A stretch of 64,000 bases of DNA from Bradyrhizobium diazoefficiens (GTDB lineage Bacteria; Pseudomonadota; Alphaproteobacteria; Rhizobiales; Xanthobacteraceae): the NCBI RefSeq assembly GCF_016616885.1, contig NZ_CP067102.1:62001-126000 (forward strand), written 5' to 3'. Positions 36,725-46,687 of this stretch are shown here, one piece after another (the stretch's first letter is position 1; every line of letters begins with the position of its first letter). Below the pieces are notes generated by a model. That model searched no databases. It was not told the DNA's origin and worked only from the letters and a program-made list of their open reading frames with translations. The position numbers were made by a program, and so were the translations under genes.

Positions 36725-37380
36725 CGAACGCTCAACTCTTGGGTGGCGCGCGCGGCGCGAATGAAGGCCTTGATCAGCTCCGGGTCCTTGACGCCGGGAG
36801 CGCACTCGACTCCCGAGGACACGTCGGCGCCACCGGCGCCGGTGACGCGGAGGGCTTCCGCGACATTGTCGACATGAAGCCCGCCCGAGACCATGTAGGG
36901 CAGTTTGAGATCGAGATTTTCGAGCAGGTGCCAGTCGAACGGCGCCCCCAGGCCGCCGGGCCGGGTCGCATCCTTCGGCGCCCGGGCATCGAACAGGATG
37001 CGGTCGGCAACTGCGGCGTAGCCGGGCAGCACGGCGAGATCGGCCGATGTCGCGACCGGCACGGCCTTCATCACGGGGCGGCCGAACTTCTGCTCGATGT
37101 CGCGCAGCCGCGCCACGCTCTCCTTGCCATGGAGCTGAAAAATGTCCGGCGACAGCGCGTCCATGATGTTGCCGAGCGTGGCGTCGTCGGCATCGACCGT
37201 AAGCGCGACCGTGAGCGCGCGCCGCTCCACCTGCCGCCCGAGATCGCGCCCCGTCTCCAGCGAGACATGCCGGGGCGACGGCGGAAAGAACACGAACCCC
37301 ACCATGTCGGCGCCCGCGTCGAGCGCCGTTTCGAGCGTCTCGCGCGTGGATAGGCCACAGATTTTGACGAGCAGGGACAT
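36721..37380 (-). CDS. trpF: Phosphoribosylanthranilate isomerase
   Basis: A 219-residue TIM barrel with the catalytic cysteine in [13 protein letters not shown] and aspartate in VALTVDADD, plus DIFQLHGKE and [11 protein letters not shown]. The ATG at 37380 (MSLLVKICG) is the natural start. It is the first gene of trpF-trpB-trpA. No trp attenuator is visible upstream. Confidence 0.96.
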
Positions 37381-37444
37381 GGTCTCAAAGCAAATGGAGG
37401 CCGCAAGCGGCGGCCGGGAAACGGGTTTTTCGGTCGGGCCGCTT

Positions 37445-37837
37445 CTACAACGTCGCGCGCTGCTTGTCTCGCCCGATGGCCCCGTAAAGGCCCACCCCGG
37501 AGGGTACCGGGAGGCGCTGGGGCTCCGGCCTTGGCGGGGCCGTCTGGGTCCGCAAATCGGCCAGCTCGACCCGGGCGGCCCGCGCATCCGCCTCATGCCG
37601 GCGCGCGGCCCGCCGCCAGTGCCGCTGGCCGAACCAGACGGCGCAACCGCCGGCGATGACGCCCAGAGCGGCCACCAGGATCAGCAGCAGGAACAGCGGC
37701 ATTGTGCGCGATAGGGCCGGATCGTTCGCCATGAAGGGATCGAACGAGACCGTGACGTCATGCCGGTTGGCGACCGCAAAGGTCACCAGGATCAGGGCCA
37801 GCGGAATCACGATCAGCGCGGTCAGGAACTTTCGCAT
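37445..37837 (-). CDS. LapA-domain membrane protein (DUF1049)
   Basis: A 130-residue inner-membrane protein with two helices (FLTALIVIPLALILVTFAV and MPLFLLLILVAALGVIAGGCAVWFG) separated by a short VTVSFDPF segment, then a basic cytoplasmic tail with a short coiled coil. The pattern is the LapA domain of lipopolysaccharide assembly. In many proteobacteria it follows ihfB, as here. Confidence 0.82.
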   Translation of the reverse strand: MRKFLTALIVIPLALILVTFAVANRHDVTVSFDPFMANDPALSRTMPLFLLLILVAALGVIAGGCAVWFGQRHWRRAARRHEADARAARVELADLRTQTAPPRPEPQRLPVPSGVGLYGAIGRDKQRATL

Positions 37838-37914
37838 CGCGAGCGCTCGTCTTGAATCAAGCTTGCTGCCGCATCATGCGGCCGGTCGGTAAAGCCCGGA
37901 CGACAGCGGCTTCT

Positions 37915-38220
37915 TTAGTCCGGCGCGCCGGGATCCGGATGATCGCGATTCAGCCGCTCGCGCATTTCCTTGCCGGTCTTGAAGAACGGAACGCTCTTCT
38001 GATCGACGGGGACATGAGCGCCGGTGCGCGGATTGCGGCCGGCGCGCGCAGGGCGGTGCTTCACCGAGAAGGCGCCGAAGCCGCGCAGCTCGACGCGGTC
38101 GCCGCGCGCGAGTGCCGCTACGATCTCCTCGAGAATCGCATTCACAATGTTCTCGACATCCCGCTGGTACAGATGCGGGTTGTGCTCGGCGATACGCTGA
38201 ACAAGTTCGGATTTGATCAT
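37915..38220 (-). CDS. ihfB: Integration host factor subunit beta
   Basis: DNA-bending HU/IHF protein of 101 residues: [35 protein letters not shown], then the beta-arm [14 protein letters not shown] that intercalates in the minor groove. Together with IhfA it supports sigma-54 promoters; rpoN is also in this window, but IHF is general. Confidence 0.96.
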   Translation of the reverse strand: MIKSELVQRIAEHNPHLYQRDVENIVNAILEEIVAALARGDRVELRGFGAFSVKHRPARAGRNPRTGAHVPVDQKSVPFFKTGKEMRERLNRDHPDPGAPD

Positions 38221-38403
38221 CGAGAGATAGGACCCGGAAGCGTGCGGATGACCATTTCCGTGAAAATGCCTTGATCTGTCAAGACGCTAAATGAAGGTTG
38301 AGCGTCGTGAAAATGCGTGACAAATGCCGAAAAAGCGGGCTGCACGTCTACTCGCCGGACGGGAAAAAGCTCTTGAGCTCGCGTTGTTCCCGCTTGTTCC
38401 CGG

Positions 38404-39384
38404 TCAATTCGACGCAGCCGGCTGCCACAGGGCCAGCATTCCATCCAACCCGACGCGATCGACCGCTTGCACGACGCCGGTTTGCGCGATTTGGTGCGCA
38501 ATCGAGCCGAATCCAAGCGCTTCCAGCGTCACGGCGGCAGCCGTCTTGAGGAACGGGAGATCGCCGAAGCGCGGCTCGAGCTTGTAATCGCGCACGCTGA
38601 GACCCTTCTTGACGCCCTTCTGCTCCTCAAGCCAGGTCACGGCGGTGTTCTCGTCGCCGAGCTGATCGATCAGCTTGAGATCGATCGCTTGGCGGCCGGT
38701 GAAGACCCGGCCATCGACGACTTTTTCGAGCTGCGTGTCATCCATGCCACGGCGCTGCTTCACCAGATCTTTGAACCAGGCATAGGAATCCTTCACCAGC
38801 GCATCCAGCGCGGCCCGGGCCTCGGGGCTGGTCGGCTCAAAACCGTTGGGCGCGGCCTTCAGCGGCGTGGACTTCACTTCCTCGACCCTGACGCCGATAG
38901 TCTTCAAGAGTTCCGAGACGTTGGGAAACTGGAACAGCACGCCGATCGAGCCGACCAGCGAGCTCTGCTGGGCGATGATGTGGTCGCTCGCAATTGCGGT
39001 GATGTAACCGCCGGATGCGGCAAGCCCCTCGACCACGACGACCAGCGGCTTCTTCGCCTTCAGGCGCGTCAGTGAATCGTACAGCTGCTCGGAGCCGGCG
39101 GTGGTGCCGCCCGGCGAGTTGACGTGAACGATCACGGCGGCGGCCTGCGAATTCTCCAGCCGCTCCAGCGCCCGCGTGCGCTCGGAATCGCTGCGGATCA
39201 GGCCATCGATCTGCACGCGCGCGATGGAGCCTGCGGTAGCAAAGCTGCCGCGCGCGCCGGGTGTCGCGATCAGCGCGAAGCCCGCGATCGCAGCGATCGC
39301 GATCAGCGCGGCCATCACGCGCCAGAACGTCAGCTTGCGGCGGATCCTGCGGCGATCGACGATGATGTCCGAATCGAGCGACAT
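38404..39384 (-). CDS. sppA: Signal peptide peptidase SppA, short form
   Basis: Membrane serine protease of 326 residues that degrades cleaved signal peptides. A single N-terminal helix (about 22-42) anchors it. The catalytic serine is Ser124 in GLAASGGYITA, and the lysine is Lys171 or Lys176 in VEEVKSTPLKAAP. It is the short S49 form with one protease domain. It lies between rpsA and ihfB, the usual rpsA-sppA-ihfB order. Confidence 0.94.
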   Translation of the reverse strand: MSLDSDIIVDRRRIRRKLTFWRVMAALIAIAAIAGFALIATPGARGSFATAGSIARVQIDGLIRSDSERTRALERLENSQAAAVIVHVNSPGGTTAGSEQLYDSLTRLKAKKPLVVVVEGLAASGGYITAIASDHIIAQQSSLVGSIGVLFQFPNVSELLKTIGVRVEEVKSTPLKAAPNGFEPTSPEARAALDALVKDSYAWFKDLVKQRRGMDDTQLEKVVDGRVFTGRQAIDLKLIDQLGDENTAVTWLEEQKGVKKGLSVRDYKLEPRFGDLPFLKTAAAVTLEALGFGSIAHQIAQTGVVQAVDRVGLDGMLALWQPAASN

Positions 39385-39512
39385 CGGAATATCTCCAAAT
39401 GAAAGGCCGCTGGCGTTGTGCCGTCACAACGTGACCATTGGCTTGTCTGGATACATCAATTGCGGCGCAATTTGAAGAAAACAAGGCCCCGCGCAGCCCG
39501 GATGGGGCCACA

Positions 39513-39541
39513 ACAAAAAAGCCCCGGCTCGCGCCGGGGCT
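39513..39541 (-). terminator. Rho-independent terminator of rpsA
   Basis: On the minus strand, AGCCCCGGC, TCGC loop complement, and GCCGGGGCT form a 9-bp stem (39520-39528 with 39533-39541) followed by six T. It lies 27 bp past the rpsA stop. Confidence 0.9.
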
Positions 39542-39568
39542 CCGATGTCAGCAAAACCAGCGTTTCGC

Positions 39569-41275
39569 TTATTTGCTGTCGCGGTTCTTGAGCGCGGTGC
39601 CCAGGATGTCGCCGAGCGTCGCACCCGAATCCGAGGAGCCGTACTGCGCGATGGCTTCCTTCTCTTCGGCGACTTCGAGCGCCTTGATCGACACCTGGAC
39701 CTTGCGGGCCTTCTTGTCGAACTGGATCACGCGGGCATCGACCTTCTCGCCGACGGCGAAGCGTTCGGCACGTTGGTCGTTGCGGTCACGCGCGAGTTCC
39801 GAGCGCTTGACGAAGGTCGTGAAGTCGGTACCGGCGATCTTCACCTCGATACCGCTTTCCTTCACTTCGAGCACTTCGCAGGTCACGACCGCGCCCTTCT
39901 TGACATCGCCCGGCTCGGCGAAGGGGTCGCCTTCGAGCTGCTTGATGCCGAGCGAGATACGCTCCTTCTCGACGTCCACATCGAGCACCACGGCCTTCAC
40001 CATGTCGCCTTTCTTGTAGTTGTCGATCACCTGCTCGCCCGGAAGCTTCCAGTCGAGGTCGGAGAGATGGACCATGCCGTCGACGTCGCCCTCGAGGCCC
40101 AGGAACAGACCGAACTCGGTCTTGTTCTTGACTTCGCCCTCGACCGTCGAACCGGTCGGGTGACCTTCGACGAAGACCTCCCAAGGATTGCGCATGGTCT
40201 GCTTGAGGCCGAGCGAGATGCGGCGCTTGACGGAATCGACTTCCAGCACCTGCACATCGACTTCCTGCGAGGTCGACACGATCTTGCCGGGGTGCATGTT
40301 CTTCTTGGTCCACGACATCTCGGAGACGTGGATCAGGCCTTCGATGCCCGGCTCGAGCTCGACGAACGCACCGTAGTCGGTGATGTTGGTGACGCGGCCG
40401 GTGAAGCGGGCACCCAGCGGGTACTTGGCTTCGATGCCCTGCCACGGATCGTCCAGCAGCTGCTTCATGCCCAGCGAGATGCGATGCGTCTCGTGGTTGA
40501 TCTTGATGATCTTGACCTTCACGGTCTGGCCGATCGAGAGCACTTCGGTCGGGTGGTTGACGCGGCGCCACGCGATGTCGGTGACGTGCAGCAGGCCGTC
40601 GATGCCGCCGAGGTCAACGAACGCACCGTAATCGGTGATGTTCTTGACCACGCCGTCGATGACCTGACCCTCTTCGAGGTTCTGCACCAGCTCCTGACGC
40701 TGCTCGGCGCGGGTCTCTTCGAGAACCGTGCGGCGGGAGACGACGATGTTGCCGCGGCGACGGTCCATCTTGAGGATCTGGAACGGCTGCGCGTTGTTCA
40801 TCAGCGGCGCAACGTCGCGGATCGGACGGATGTCGACCTGCGAACGCGGCAGGAAGGCAACGGCGCCGTCGAGGTCGACGGTGAAGCCGCCCTTGACCTG
40901 GTTGAAGATGACGCCCGTGACCTTCTCGTTGTTCTGGAACGCCTTCTCCAGCTTGCCCCAGCTCTCCTCGCGGCGCGCCTTGTCGCGCGACAGCACGGCT
41001 TCGCCGAGGGCGTTTTCGATGCGATCGAGGAACACTTCCACCTCGTCGCCAACCTTGATCTCGCTCTCACGGCCGGGGCCGGAAAATTCGCGCAGCGCAA
41101 CGCGGCCTTCGGTCTTCAGGCCGACGTCGATGACGGCCATGTCCTTTTCAATTGCAACCACCTTGCCCTTGACGACCGAGCTCTCCTGCAGGTTGCCACC
41201 TGCGAAGGACTCGTCGAGCATCGCGGCGAAATCGTCGCGCGACGGGCTATAGGTATCAGCGGAAATCGAAGCCAT
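39569..41275 (-). CDS. rpsA: 30S ribosomal protein S1
   Basis: mRNA-binding ribosomal protein of 568 residues with six S1 motifs (repeats of VKNITDYGAFVDLGGIDGLLHVTDI and similar). The ATG at 41275 gives MASISADTYSPSRDDF; the frame continues upstream but lacks coding character. Downstream of cmk, the usual order. Its length is that of alphaproteobacterial S1. Confidence 0.98.
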   Translation of the reverse strand: MASISADTYSPSRDDFAAMLDESFAGGNLQESSVVKGKVVAIEKDMAVIDVGLKTEGRVALREFSGPGRESEIKVGDEVEVFLDRIENALGEAVLSRDKARREESWGKLEKAFQNNEKVTGVIFNQVKGGFTVDLDGAVAFLPRSQVDIRPIRDVAPLMNNAQPFQILKMDRRRGNIVVSRRTVLEETRAEQRQELVQNLEEGQVIDGVVKNITDYGAFVDLGGIDGLLHVTDIAWRRVNHPTEVLSIGQTVKVKIIKINHETHRISLGMKQLLDDPWQGIEAKYPLGARFTGRVTNITDYGAFVELEPGIEGLIHVSEMSWTKKNMHPGKIVSTSQEVDVQVLEVDSVKRRISLGLKQTMRNPWEVFVEGHPTGSTVEGEVKNKTEFGLFLGLEGDVDGMVHLSDLDWKLPGEQVIDNYKKGDMVKAVVLDVDVEKERISLGIKQLEGDPFAEPGDVKKGAVVTCEVLEVKESGIEVKIAGTDFTTFVKRSELARDRNDQRAERFAVGEKVDARVIQFDKKARKVQVSIKALEVAEEKEAIAQYGSSDSGATLGDILGTALKNRDSK

Positions 41276-41542
41276 TTGTTCTCCAGTTGCGGATGTCTTG
41301 CCGGCCGTTGGGTTTTTGGGCGTATCGGACGCGCAGTGTCGGAAGGTCCACAAAACCTTCGAGCGACCGCTCGCTGCTCCGGTCTGCGACCAGAATTGCG
41401 GAAGCGGGCCGGCTGAGGCCCGCACGTTCGATACGTGGAAAATCTGTTGTCCGGAGCCTGGATCGCAGCGGCCCCCAACAGGGACCGAGAGTATCGACCT
41501 CAAAGAGCGGGAGCGGGCACTTCCTCCAATGACGGCTGCGGC

Positions 41543-42181
41543 TTAACCCCGCGACCGGCCCGCTCGGACAGCCTCGATAATGTCGATGGCGGCCCGGACT
41601 CCGCCTTCTATATCCAGTTGGGAGTTATCTAGCAAGTAAGCATCCGGGGCCGGTTTCAAAGGCGCAATCGGCCTGTTCTTGTCGCGTTCGTCGCGCTGGA
41701 TGATGTCGGCGAGGACGGCCGCCTCATCCGCCTGCTCGCCCCGCGCCCTCGCCTCCATGGTGCGGCGGCGGGCGCGGACTCTTGGGTCAGCCACGACGAA
41801 AATCTTCACGTCGGCATCGGGACAGATCACGGTTCCAATGTCCCGGCCATCCAGCACCGCGCCGGGCGGACCGGCGGCGAATTGCCGCTGGAAATTGAGC
41901 AGGACCTCGCGAACCCTGGGAATCGCCGAAACGATGGAGGCGCCTTCGCCGGCCGTCTGGGTCTTGAGGGCCGGATTGCCGAACTTTTCGGGATCGAGTT
42001 CCAGCGCAGCCTGCACTGCGGCCGCCTCGTCCCGGAGATCATGGCCGGACTCCATCAGGGCGTAGGCAACCGCACGATAGATCACGCCGGTATCGAGGTG
42101 ACGATAGCCGTAATGATGGGCCAGGCGCTTGCCGAGCGTGCCCTTGCCCGAGGCCGCGGGCCCATCGATGGCGATGATCAT
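41543..42181 (-). CDS. cmk: Cytidylate kinase
   Basis: Phosphorylates CMP and dCMP; 212 residues. The P-loop is [11 protein letters not shown] at the N-terminus, followed by [12 protein letters not shown] and [20 protein letters not shown] use the ATG at 42181; a TTG at 42190 overlapping the preceding gene's stop would add three residues. It is separated from aroA, its frequent neighbour, by the inserted nucleotidyltransferase pair. Confidence 0.95.
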   Translation of the reverse strand: MIIAIDGPAASGKGTLGKRLAHHYGYRHLDTGVIYRAVAYALMESGHDLRDEAAAVQAALELDPEKFGNPALKTQTAGEGASIVSAIPRVREVLLNFQRQFAAGPPGAVLDGRDIGTVICPDADVKIFVVADPRVRARRRTMEARARGEQADEAAVLADIIQRDERDKNRPIAPLKPAPDAYLLDNSQLDIEGGVRAAIDIIEAVRAGRSRG

Positions 42182-42186
42182 GTCAC

Positions 42187-42594
42187 TCAAACCTTGACTG
42201 GGTGGGGTCCGCGGGCGCGCCGCAACGGCTGCTCTTCGGTAAAAATGTTGCGAGACGCGAACTCGGCGGGACTCGAGAATGTCAGATATTCGCGCATCGC
42301 GTCAGACGGAGAAGACGTGGTGAACCATGGTTCAGCAAGGCGCCGCGCCGGATCGCAGACCCACGCCGGCACCCGGCCGAGGCGACGTTGCTTTGCCAGA
42401 TATTCGGCGATTGCGCCGACTAGGGCGTCGAGCCGGTCATTCTGCGTTAGCGCGGGCTCGTCCTCGATCGTCTCGTATTGAGCTCGGTCCGTCGCGGCGA
42501 GATCGAACGTGTCGAGGAATTCAGCCAACGTCGAGTCCTGCGGCGCACCGGCGCAGATGCGATCGACGGCTTCAGCGAGGGTATTTGGGCGCAT
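42187..42594 (-). CDS. Partner protein of the nucleotidyltransferase, unknown function
   Basis: A 135-residue protein with no family I can name firmly. The segment [29 protein letters not shown] followed by [22 protein letters not shown] is a pattern I recall from C-terminal parts of antitoxin-like proteins that pair with AbiEii-type nucleotidyltransferases. It overlaps the nucleotidyltransferase gene by 23 bp and is translated after it. A toxin-antitoxin role is inference. Confidence 0.7.
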   Translation of the reverse strand: MRPNTLAEAVDRICAGAPQDSTLAEFLDTFDLAATDRAQYETIEDEPALTQNDRLDALVGAIAEYLAKQRRLGRVPAWVCDPARRLAEPWFTTSSPSDAMREYLTFSSPAEFASRNIFTEEQPLRRARGPHPVKV

Positions 42595-43177
42595 CGGTTC
42601 CTCCCCCCAGGTCCATGTTCTTCAGCAAGAAGCGCTGCTTCTCCGAGGAAGCAGCGCTTACCGGAAAATACCGGCCGAGCAGCGCGATGGCTTCCTCCAC
42701 CGTCGAGATTCCAACCACCTTCATCAAGTTCAAGATATCCAACCGTTCCGTCTCTCCGCGAACGGGATCCGTGATCCGGAATGCCTTCAGCTTCAACGCA
42801 AGAAGATATGCAGCGGAGGGCACCGAGACCTCAAGCCCTGACGGCGTGCCATCGCGCGGGAAGGTACCAAATTCGAGATGATCTGCAGCGCGGTCGGCGA
42901 GCGGACTGAGATGGAATACGACCTGATCGTTGAACCAGTCGGCACTCCAACCGTTCCTTGCGGCTATTTCGGCTGTTGTCTTCTCCAACCAGTCCGGCAG
43001 CGGACGCTCGAGCTTCGAGACGTCGACATCCTCGGTCGCGAAGCGGAAATTGCTGGCAAGCATGAGGGCGGAGCCGCCATAGACCGCGATCTGAAGCTTG
43101 GTTCCGGCATCGGCCGCAGCACGGCCGATCGAATCGAAGGCATCCAGCAGGGCGTCGCGATCGAAGGCTGCGCTCAT
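42572..43177 (-). CDS. DUF6036/AbiEii-like nucleotidyltransferase
   Basis: A 201-residue protein with the minimal nucleotidyltransferase signature: IAVYGGSALMLAS near residue 31 and FATEDVDVS, the hG[GS] and DxD metal-binding pair. C-terminal segments LLALKLKAFRITDPVRGETERLDILNLM resemble the AbiEii/MenT group, which modifies tRNA or proteins in toxin-antitoxin systems. It lies between cmk and aroA, with a downstream partner gene overlapping by 23 bp. The substrate is unknown. Confidence 0.78.
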   Translation of the reverse strand: MSAAFDRDALLDAFDSIGRAAADAGTKLQIAVYGGSALMLASNFRFATEDVDVSKLERPLPDWLEKTTAEIAARNGWSADWFNDQVVFHLSPLADRAADHLEFGTFPRDGTPSGLEVSVPSAAYLLALKLKAFRITDPVRGETERLDILNLMKVVGISTVEEAIALLGRYFPVSAASSEKQRFLLKNMDLGGGTDAPKYPR

Positions 43178-43187
43178 GGCCGCGGCC

Positions 43188-44525
43188 TCATGAAAAATCG
43201 GCCCCCAGCGACCGCATCATCGGAATGAAGTCCGGGAAACTGGTGGCGATGAAGGCGGTGTCGTCGACCGTCACCGGCTGATCGGACGCGCAGCCCATCA
43301 CCAGCGCCGACATCGCGATGCGGTGGTCCATATGCGTGGCGACAGTGGCGCCGCCGGGGACGTGGCCGCGACCCTCGACGATCAGATCGTCGCCGGAAAC
43401 AGTGACCTTCACGCCATTGACGCGGAGCATGTCCGCGGTGGCCTCGAGCCGATCGGATTCCTTGACGCGCAGCTCCTGCAGGCCGCGCATGATGGTCGCG
43501 CCTTCGGCGAACGAAGCCGCGACCGCCAGCACCAGATATTCGTCGATCATCGAGGGCGCGCGTTCCGGCGGCACCTCGACACCGCGCAGTTTTGACGCGC
43601 GCACGCGCAAGCGCGCCATCGGCTCACCGGCGTCACCGCGCACTTCGCTTTCCTCGATGGAAGCGCCCATTTCACGCAGCGTCGTGAAAAGGCCGGTGCG
43701 CAGCGGATTGGTCATCACGTCGGAAAGAACGACATCGGAGCCCTCGACGATCAGTGCCGCAACGACCGGAAATGCCGCTGAAGACGGATCGGCCGGCACG
43801 ATGACGGTGGCACCATGCAGCTCGGGCTGGCCGACCAGCGTGATGCGGCGGCCGTGAGCCCCCTCGTCGACCGAGGTGATGTCGGCGCCAAAATGCTTCA
43901 GCATCAGCTCGGTGTGGTCGCGGCTGGCCTCGCTCTCGATCACGGTCGTGGTGCCCGGCGCCGACAGGCCCGCCAGCAGCACCGCCGACTTGATCTGGGC
44001 CGAGGCAACCGGGGTCTTGTAGGTAATCGGCAGCGGATCGCGCGCGCCCTGGACGGTCAGCGGCAGCCGGCCGCCCTCGCCTCCGGAAACAACCTTCGCC
44101 CCCATCTTTTCAAGCGGATCGAGGATCCGGCGCATCGGGCGGCTGCGCAGCGAGGCATCGCCGTCGAACACCGCCGAGATCGGGCAGCCTGCGACGGCGC
44201 CCATGACCAGCCGACAACCGGTGCCGGAGTTGCCGAAATCCAGCGCCGCCTTCGGCTCGGCGAAGCCTCCGACGCCCACGCCGTTAACCTTCCAGGCAAA
44301 ATCGCCGGTGCGCTCGACCTTGGCGCCAAGGGCCTGCATGGATTTGGCGGTGTTGAGGACGTCTTCACCCTCGAGGAGGCCCGAAATCCGGGTCTCGCCA
44401 ACGGCGAGCGCCCCCAGGATCAGGGCACGGTGGGAAATCGACTTGTCCCCGGGCACCCGTACTTTCCCGGTCAGGGGGCCGCTGGCGCGCGACTGCAGCG
44501 GCGTGGGCTTGTCGGAATAGGTCAA
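43188..44525 (-). CDS. aroA: 3-phosphoshikimate 1-carboxyvinyltransferase, class II
   Basis: EPSP synthase of the shikimate pathway. Class II marks are [34 protein letters not shown] and [14 protein letters not shown]. The phosphoenolpyruvate loop reads FGNSGTGCR, with Gly where glyphosate-tolerant CP4 has Ala. I start at TTG 44525 ([11 protein letters not shown]), with GAGGA seven bases before it and alignment to recalled Bradyrhizobium AroA. An in-frame ATG at 44573 would add 16 residues. Confidence 0.93.
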   Translation of the reverse strand: MTYSDKPTPLQSRASGPLTGKVRVPGDKSISHRALILGALAVGETRISGLLEGEDVLNTAKSMQALGAKVERTGDFAWKVNGVGVGGFAEPKAALDFGNSGTGCRLVMGAVAGCPISAVFDGDASLRSRPMRRILDPLEKMGAKVVSGGEGGRLPLTVQGARDPLPITYKTPVASAQIKSAVLLAGLSAPGTTTVIESEASRDHTELMLKHFGADITSVDEGAHGRRITLVGQPELHGATVIVPADPSSAAFPVVAALIVEGSDVVLSDVMTNPLRTGLFTTLREMGASIEESEVRGDAGEPMARLRVRASKLRGVEVPPERAPSMIDEYLVLAVAASFAEGATIMRGLQELRVKESDRLEATADMLRVNGVKVTVSGDDLIVEGRGHVPGGATVATHMDHRIAMSALVMGCASDQPVTVDDTAFIATSFPDFIPMMRSLGADFS

Positions 44526-44684
44526 GATTGTGTCCTCGAATGCGCCTTGCAGGGCTGGGGGCAGGTACCACATGGTCTCCCCGCCGTCACCGGCATGTCT
44601 TTCTCTCGTAATGCGCTATTGACAGCGGGCCGCCAACTAGCCAAGTGAAACACCGCTTTTCAGACATTCCAGGATTCCTCTGCC

Positions 44685-45095
44685 GTGGCCAAGTCCGAAC
44701 TCGGAACCAAACGTATTTGCCCGACGACGGGCAAGAAATTCTATGATCTCAACAAGAACCCGGTGATCTCGCCCTATACCGGCGAAGTTGTGCCGATCGC
44801 ACCCGTGGCGCCGGCGCGTATGCCGCGCGGCGCCGAAGCCCGCCACGCTGCAGCAGCCGCCGACACCACGCCGGAGCCGGCGGAGGTCGAGGAGGTCTCG
44901 CTGGAGGAGGCCGATGCCGAGGAGAACACCGGCAAGGTCAAGGCCGTCGTCCCCGAATCCGAGGACGATATCGAGGTCGACGAGACCCTCGACGGCGACG
45001 ATGACGATGATTCGACCTTCATTGCCGACGAAGAAGAAGGCGATGAGGACGTGACCGACATCATTGGTGATGTCGGAGGCGATGAAGAGACTTGA
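44685..45095 (+). CDS. FYDLN-acid domain protein (TIGR02300 family)
   Basis: A 136-residue protein of unknown function. The N-terminal motif KRICPTTGKKFYDLNKNPVISPY defines the family; the rest is a very acidic, low-complexity tail (E/D-rich from about residue 60, with DGDDDDDSTF). It starts with GTG at 44685. It is divergent from aroA and followed by tRNA-Ala. The acidic tail may be disordered. Confidence 0.9.
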   Translation: MAKSELGTKRICPTTGKKFYDLNKNPVISPYTGEVVPIAPVAPARMPRGAEARHAAAAADTTPEPAEVEEVSLEEADAEENTGKVKAVVPESEDDIEVDETLDGDDDDDSTFIADEEEGDEDVTDIIGDVGGDEET

Positions 45096-45186
45096 GATCA
45101 GCCCTGATCTGTGAAAAAGGGTGCACCGCGCGAGTCACCAGGCTCGCCGGTCGGGACTGATCCGAAAGGATCGTCCCAGGACTTAA

Positions 45187-45258
<72 letters not shown>

Positions 45259-45262
<4 letters not shown>

Positions 45263-45323
45263 CGCTTCGCCCTTCGGGCTACGCGTGGCGCAGCCACGGG
45301 GAGCCTGAAGGGCGAAGCGTGGT
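45259..45323. repeat. 17-bp inverted repeat beginning in the tRNA-Ala 3' end
   Basis: Arms ACCACGCTTCGCCCTTC at 45259-45275 and its exact complement at 45307-45323, with a 31-bp middle that itself contains CGCGTGGCGCAGCCACG-like dyads. The first four bases are the ACCA of the tRNA. A further GTCCG/CGGAC dyad follows (45324-45354). The repeat may terminate the tRNA transcript or be a small insertion. Confidence 0.88.
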
Positions 45324-45397
45324 GTCCGGCGAAGCCCGTAGGGCGAAGACGGACGGTTTGATACTCCCACCCCTTCCTTCCCCCGCGCGAGCCGTCG

Positions 45398-45640
45398 ATG
45401 TGGTACGTCTACATCATTCGCAGCATCGAGTTCCCCGACCAGGAATACATCGGCGCCACGGAAGATCTGAAGCGACGGCTTCCGGAGCACAACGCCGGCA
45501 AGTCCGCTCACACCGCAAAGTTCAAGCCATGGAAGCTGGTTTGGTACTGCGCCTTCCCTGATAAAATGAAGGCCTTGGCGTTCGAGACTTATCTCAAGTC
45601 ACACTCGGGCCGCGCTTTCTCGAAGAAGCGGCTCTGCTGA
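45398..45640 (+). CDS. GIY-YIG family protein
   Basis: An 80-residue single-domain GIY-YIG protein of the UPF0213 type. Motifs: VYIIRS for the first strand, EYIGATEDLKRRLPEHNAG with the catalytic Arg and Tyr region, and the C-terminal ETYLKS with the metal-binding Glu. Endonuclease activity is possible but not shown for the small family. It follows the palindromic repeat 75 bp later. Confidence 0.9.
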   Translation: MWYVYIIRSIEFPDQEYIGATEDLKRRLPEHNAGKSAHTAKFKPWKLVWYCAFPDKMKALAFETYLKSHSGRAFSKKRLC

Positions 45641-45645
45641 TCCCC

Positions 45646-46104
45646 CTACTCCCCAATCACCGCATTCAACCGGTCGCGCAGCGCGACGATCTCGTCCTTC
45701 ATCGCGACCAGCTCCGACACCGAGCAATCCGACGCGGCCAGGATCGACTGCGGGACGGTGCGTGCCTTGTCTTTCAGCGCGTGCCCCTGCGGCGTCAGCG
45801 CGATCAGGACCTGACGCTCGTCCTCGCTGGAGCGCGTGCGCTTGACGAGGTGCGCGGCTTCGAGCCGCTTGAGCAGCGGCGTCAGCGTGCCCGAATCGAG
45901 AAACAGCTTTTCGCCGATATCCCTAAGCGGCACGTCGTCGCGCTCCCACAGCACCAGCATTACCAGATATTGCGGATAGGTCAGGCCGAACCGATCGAGC
46001 AGCGGCTTGTAGACGCGGTTGAAGGCGTGCGCGGCTGAATAGACGGCGAAACAGATCTGGTTGTCGAGACGTTGCGGATCCAGGGTCGATAATTTCCGGG
46101 CCAT
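45646..46104 (-). CDS. ohrR: OhrR, organic peroxide-sensing MarR regulator
   Basis: A 152-residue MarR-type repressor with the peroxide-sensing Cys18 in [10 protein letters not shown], the [16 protein letters not shown] helix, and the wing [20 protein letters not shown]. Oxidation of the cysteine releases it from DNA. It is divergent from ohr, with palindromes between them. Confidence 0.94.
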   Translation of the reverse strand: MARKLSTLDPQRLDNQICFAVYSAAHAFNRVYKPLLDRFGLTYPQYLVMLVLWERDDVPLRDIGEKLFLDSGTLTPLLKRLEAAHLVKRTRSSEDERQVLIALTPQGHALKDKARTVPQSILAASDCSVSELVAMKDEIVALRDRLNAVIGE

Positions 46105-46157
46105 AGAGAAATCTCACGAGATTGACCCGCATTGTGGGACCGGGCGGGCCGACATTC

Positions 46158-46215
46158 AATTGCGAACAATTAAATGTGAGGCATGCAAAATTCGATTGCG
46201 CGCAATCTAATTGTT
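46158..46215. promoter_or_regulatory. ohrR/ohr operator region
   Basis: The 14-bp palindrome GATTGCGCGCAATC (46194-46207) is flanked by AACAATTA at 46165-46172 and its complement TAATTGTT at 46208-46215. A CAATT-rich stretch starts at 46158. It lies between ohrR and ohr. AATT-centred dyads fit OhrR sites, but the exact operator is inferred. Confidence 0.6.
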
Positions 46216-46261
46216 GCGATAGAGATTTCACCCCAACCCGAAGACCCCTGAGGAGACGAAA

Positions 46262-46687
46262 ATGTCCGTGAACGTCCTCTACAAGACCAGCGCAAAAGCC
46301 ACCGGCGGCCGTGACGGCCGTGCTGCGACCCTCGACGGCGCGCTCGACGTCAAGCTCACCACGCCGAAAGAGCTCGGCGGTGGCGGCGGCGCCGGCAACA
46401 ATCCCGAGCAGCTGTTTGCGGCCGGCTATGCCGCCTGCTTCATCGGCGCGATGAAGTTCGTGTCCTCGCAGGGCGGCCCGAAGGTCCCCGCCGACGCCTC
46501 CGTGACCTCGACCGTCGGCATCGGCCCGCGCTCGGCCGGCGGTTTCGGTCTCGACATCGATCTCGCCGTCTCGCTGCCGGGCCTGTCCCGCGCCGACGCC
46601 GAGGCGCTGGTCGAGAAGGCGCACCAGGTGTGCCCGTACTCCAACGCGACGCGCGGCAATGTCGACGTTCGCCTGACGGTCGTCTGA
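46262..46687 (+). CDS. ohr: Organic hydroperoxide resistance protein
   Basis: Thiol peroxidase for organic hydroperoxides, 141 residues, acting as a dimer with lipoyl-dependent recycling. The peroxidatic cysteine is Cys59 in YAACFIGAM and the resolving one is Cys124 in [13 protein letters not shown]. Divergent OhrR is its repressor. Confidence 0.97.
   Translation: MSVNVLYKTSAKATGGRDGRAATLDGALDVKLTTPKELGGGGGAGNNPEQLFAAGYAACFIGAMKFVSSQGGPKVPADASVTSTVGIGPRSAGGFGLDIDLAVSLPGLSRADAEALVEKAHQVCPYSNATRGNVDVRLTVV

Noticed and set aside
39545..41416. Long plus-strand frame opposite rpsA
   Set aside because: A mirror of the S1 repeats; the S1 protein on the minus strand is certain.
41276..41503. N-terminal extension of S1 protein
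   Set aside because: The frame is open but unlike any S1; the ATG at 41275 fits the family length.
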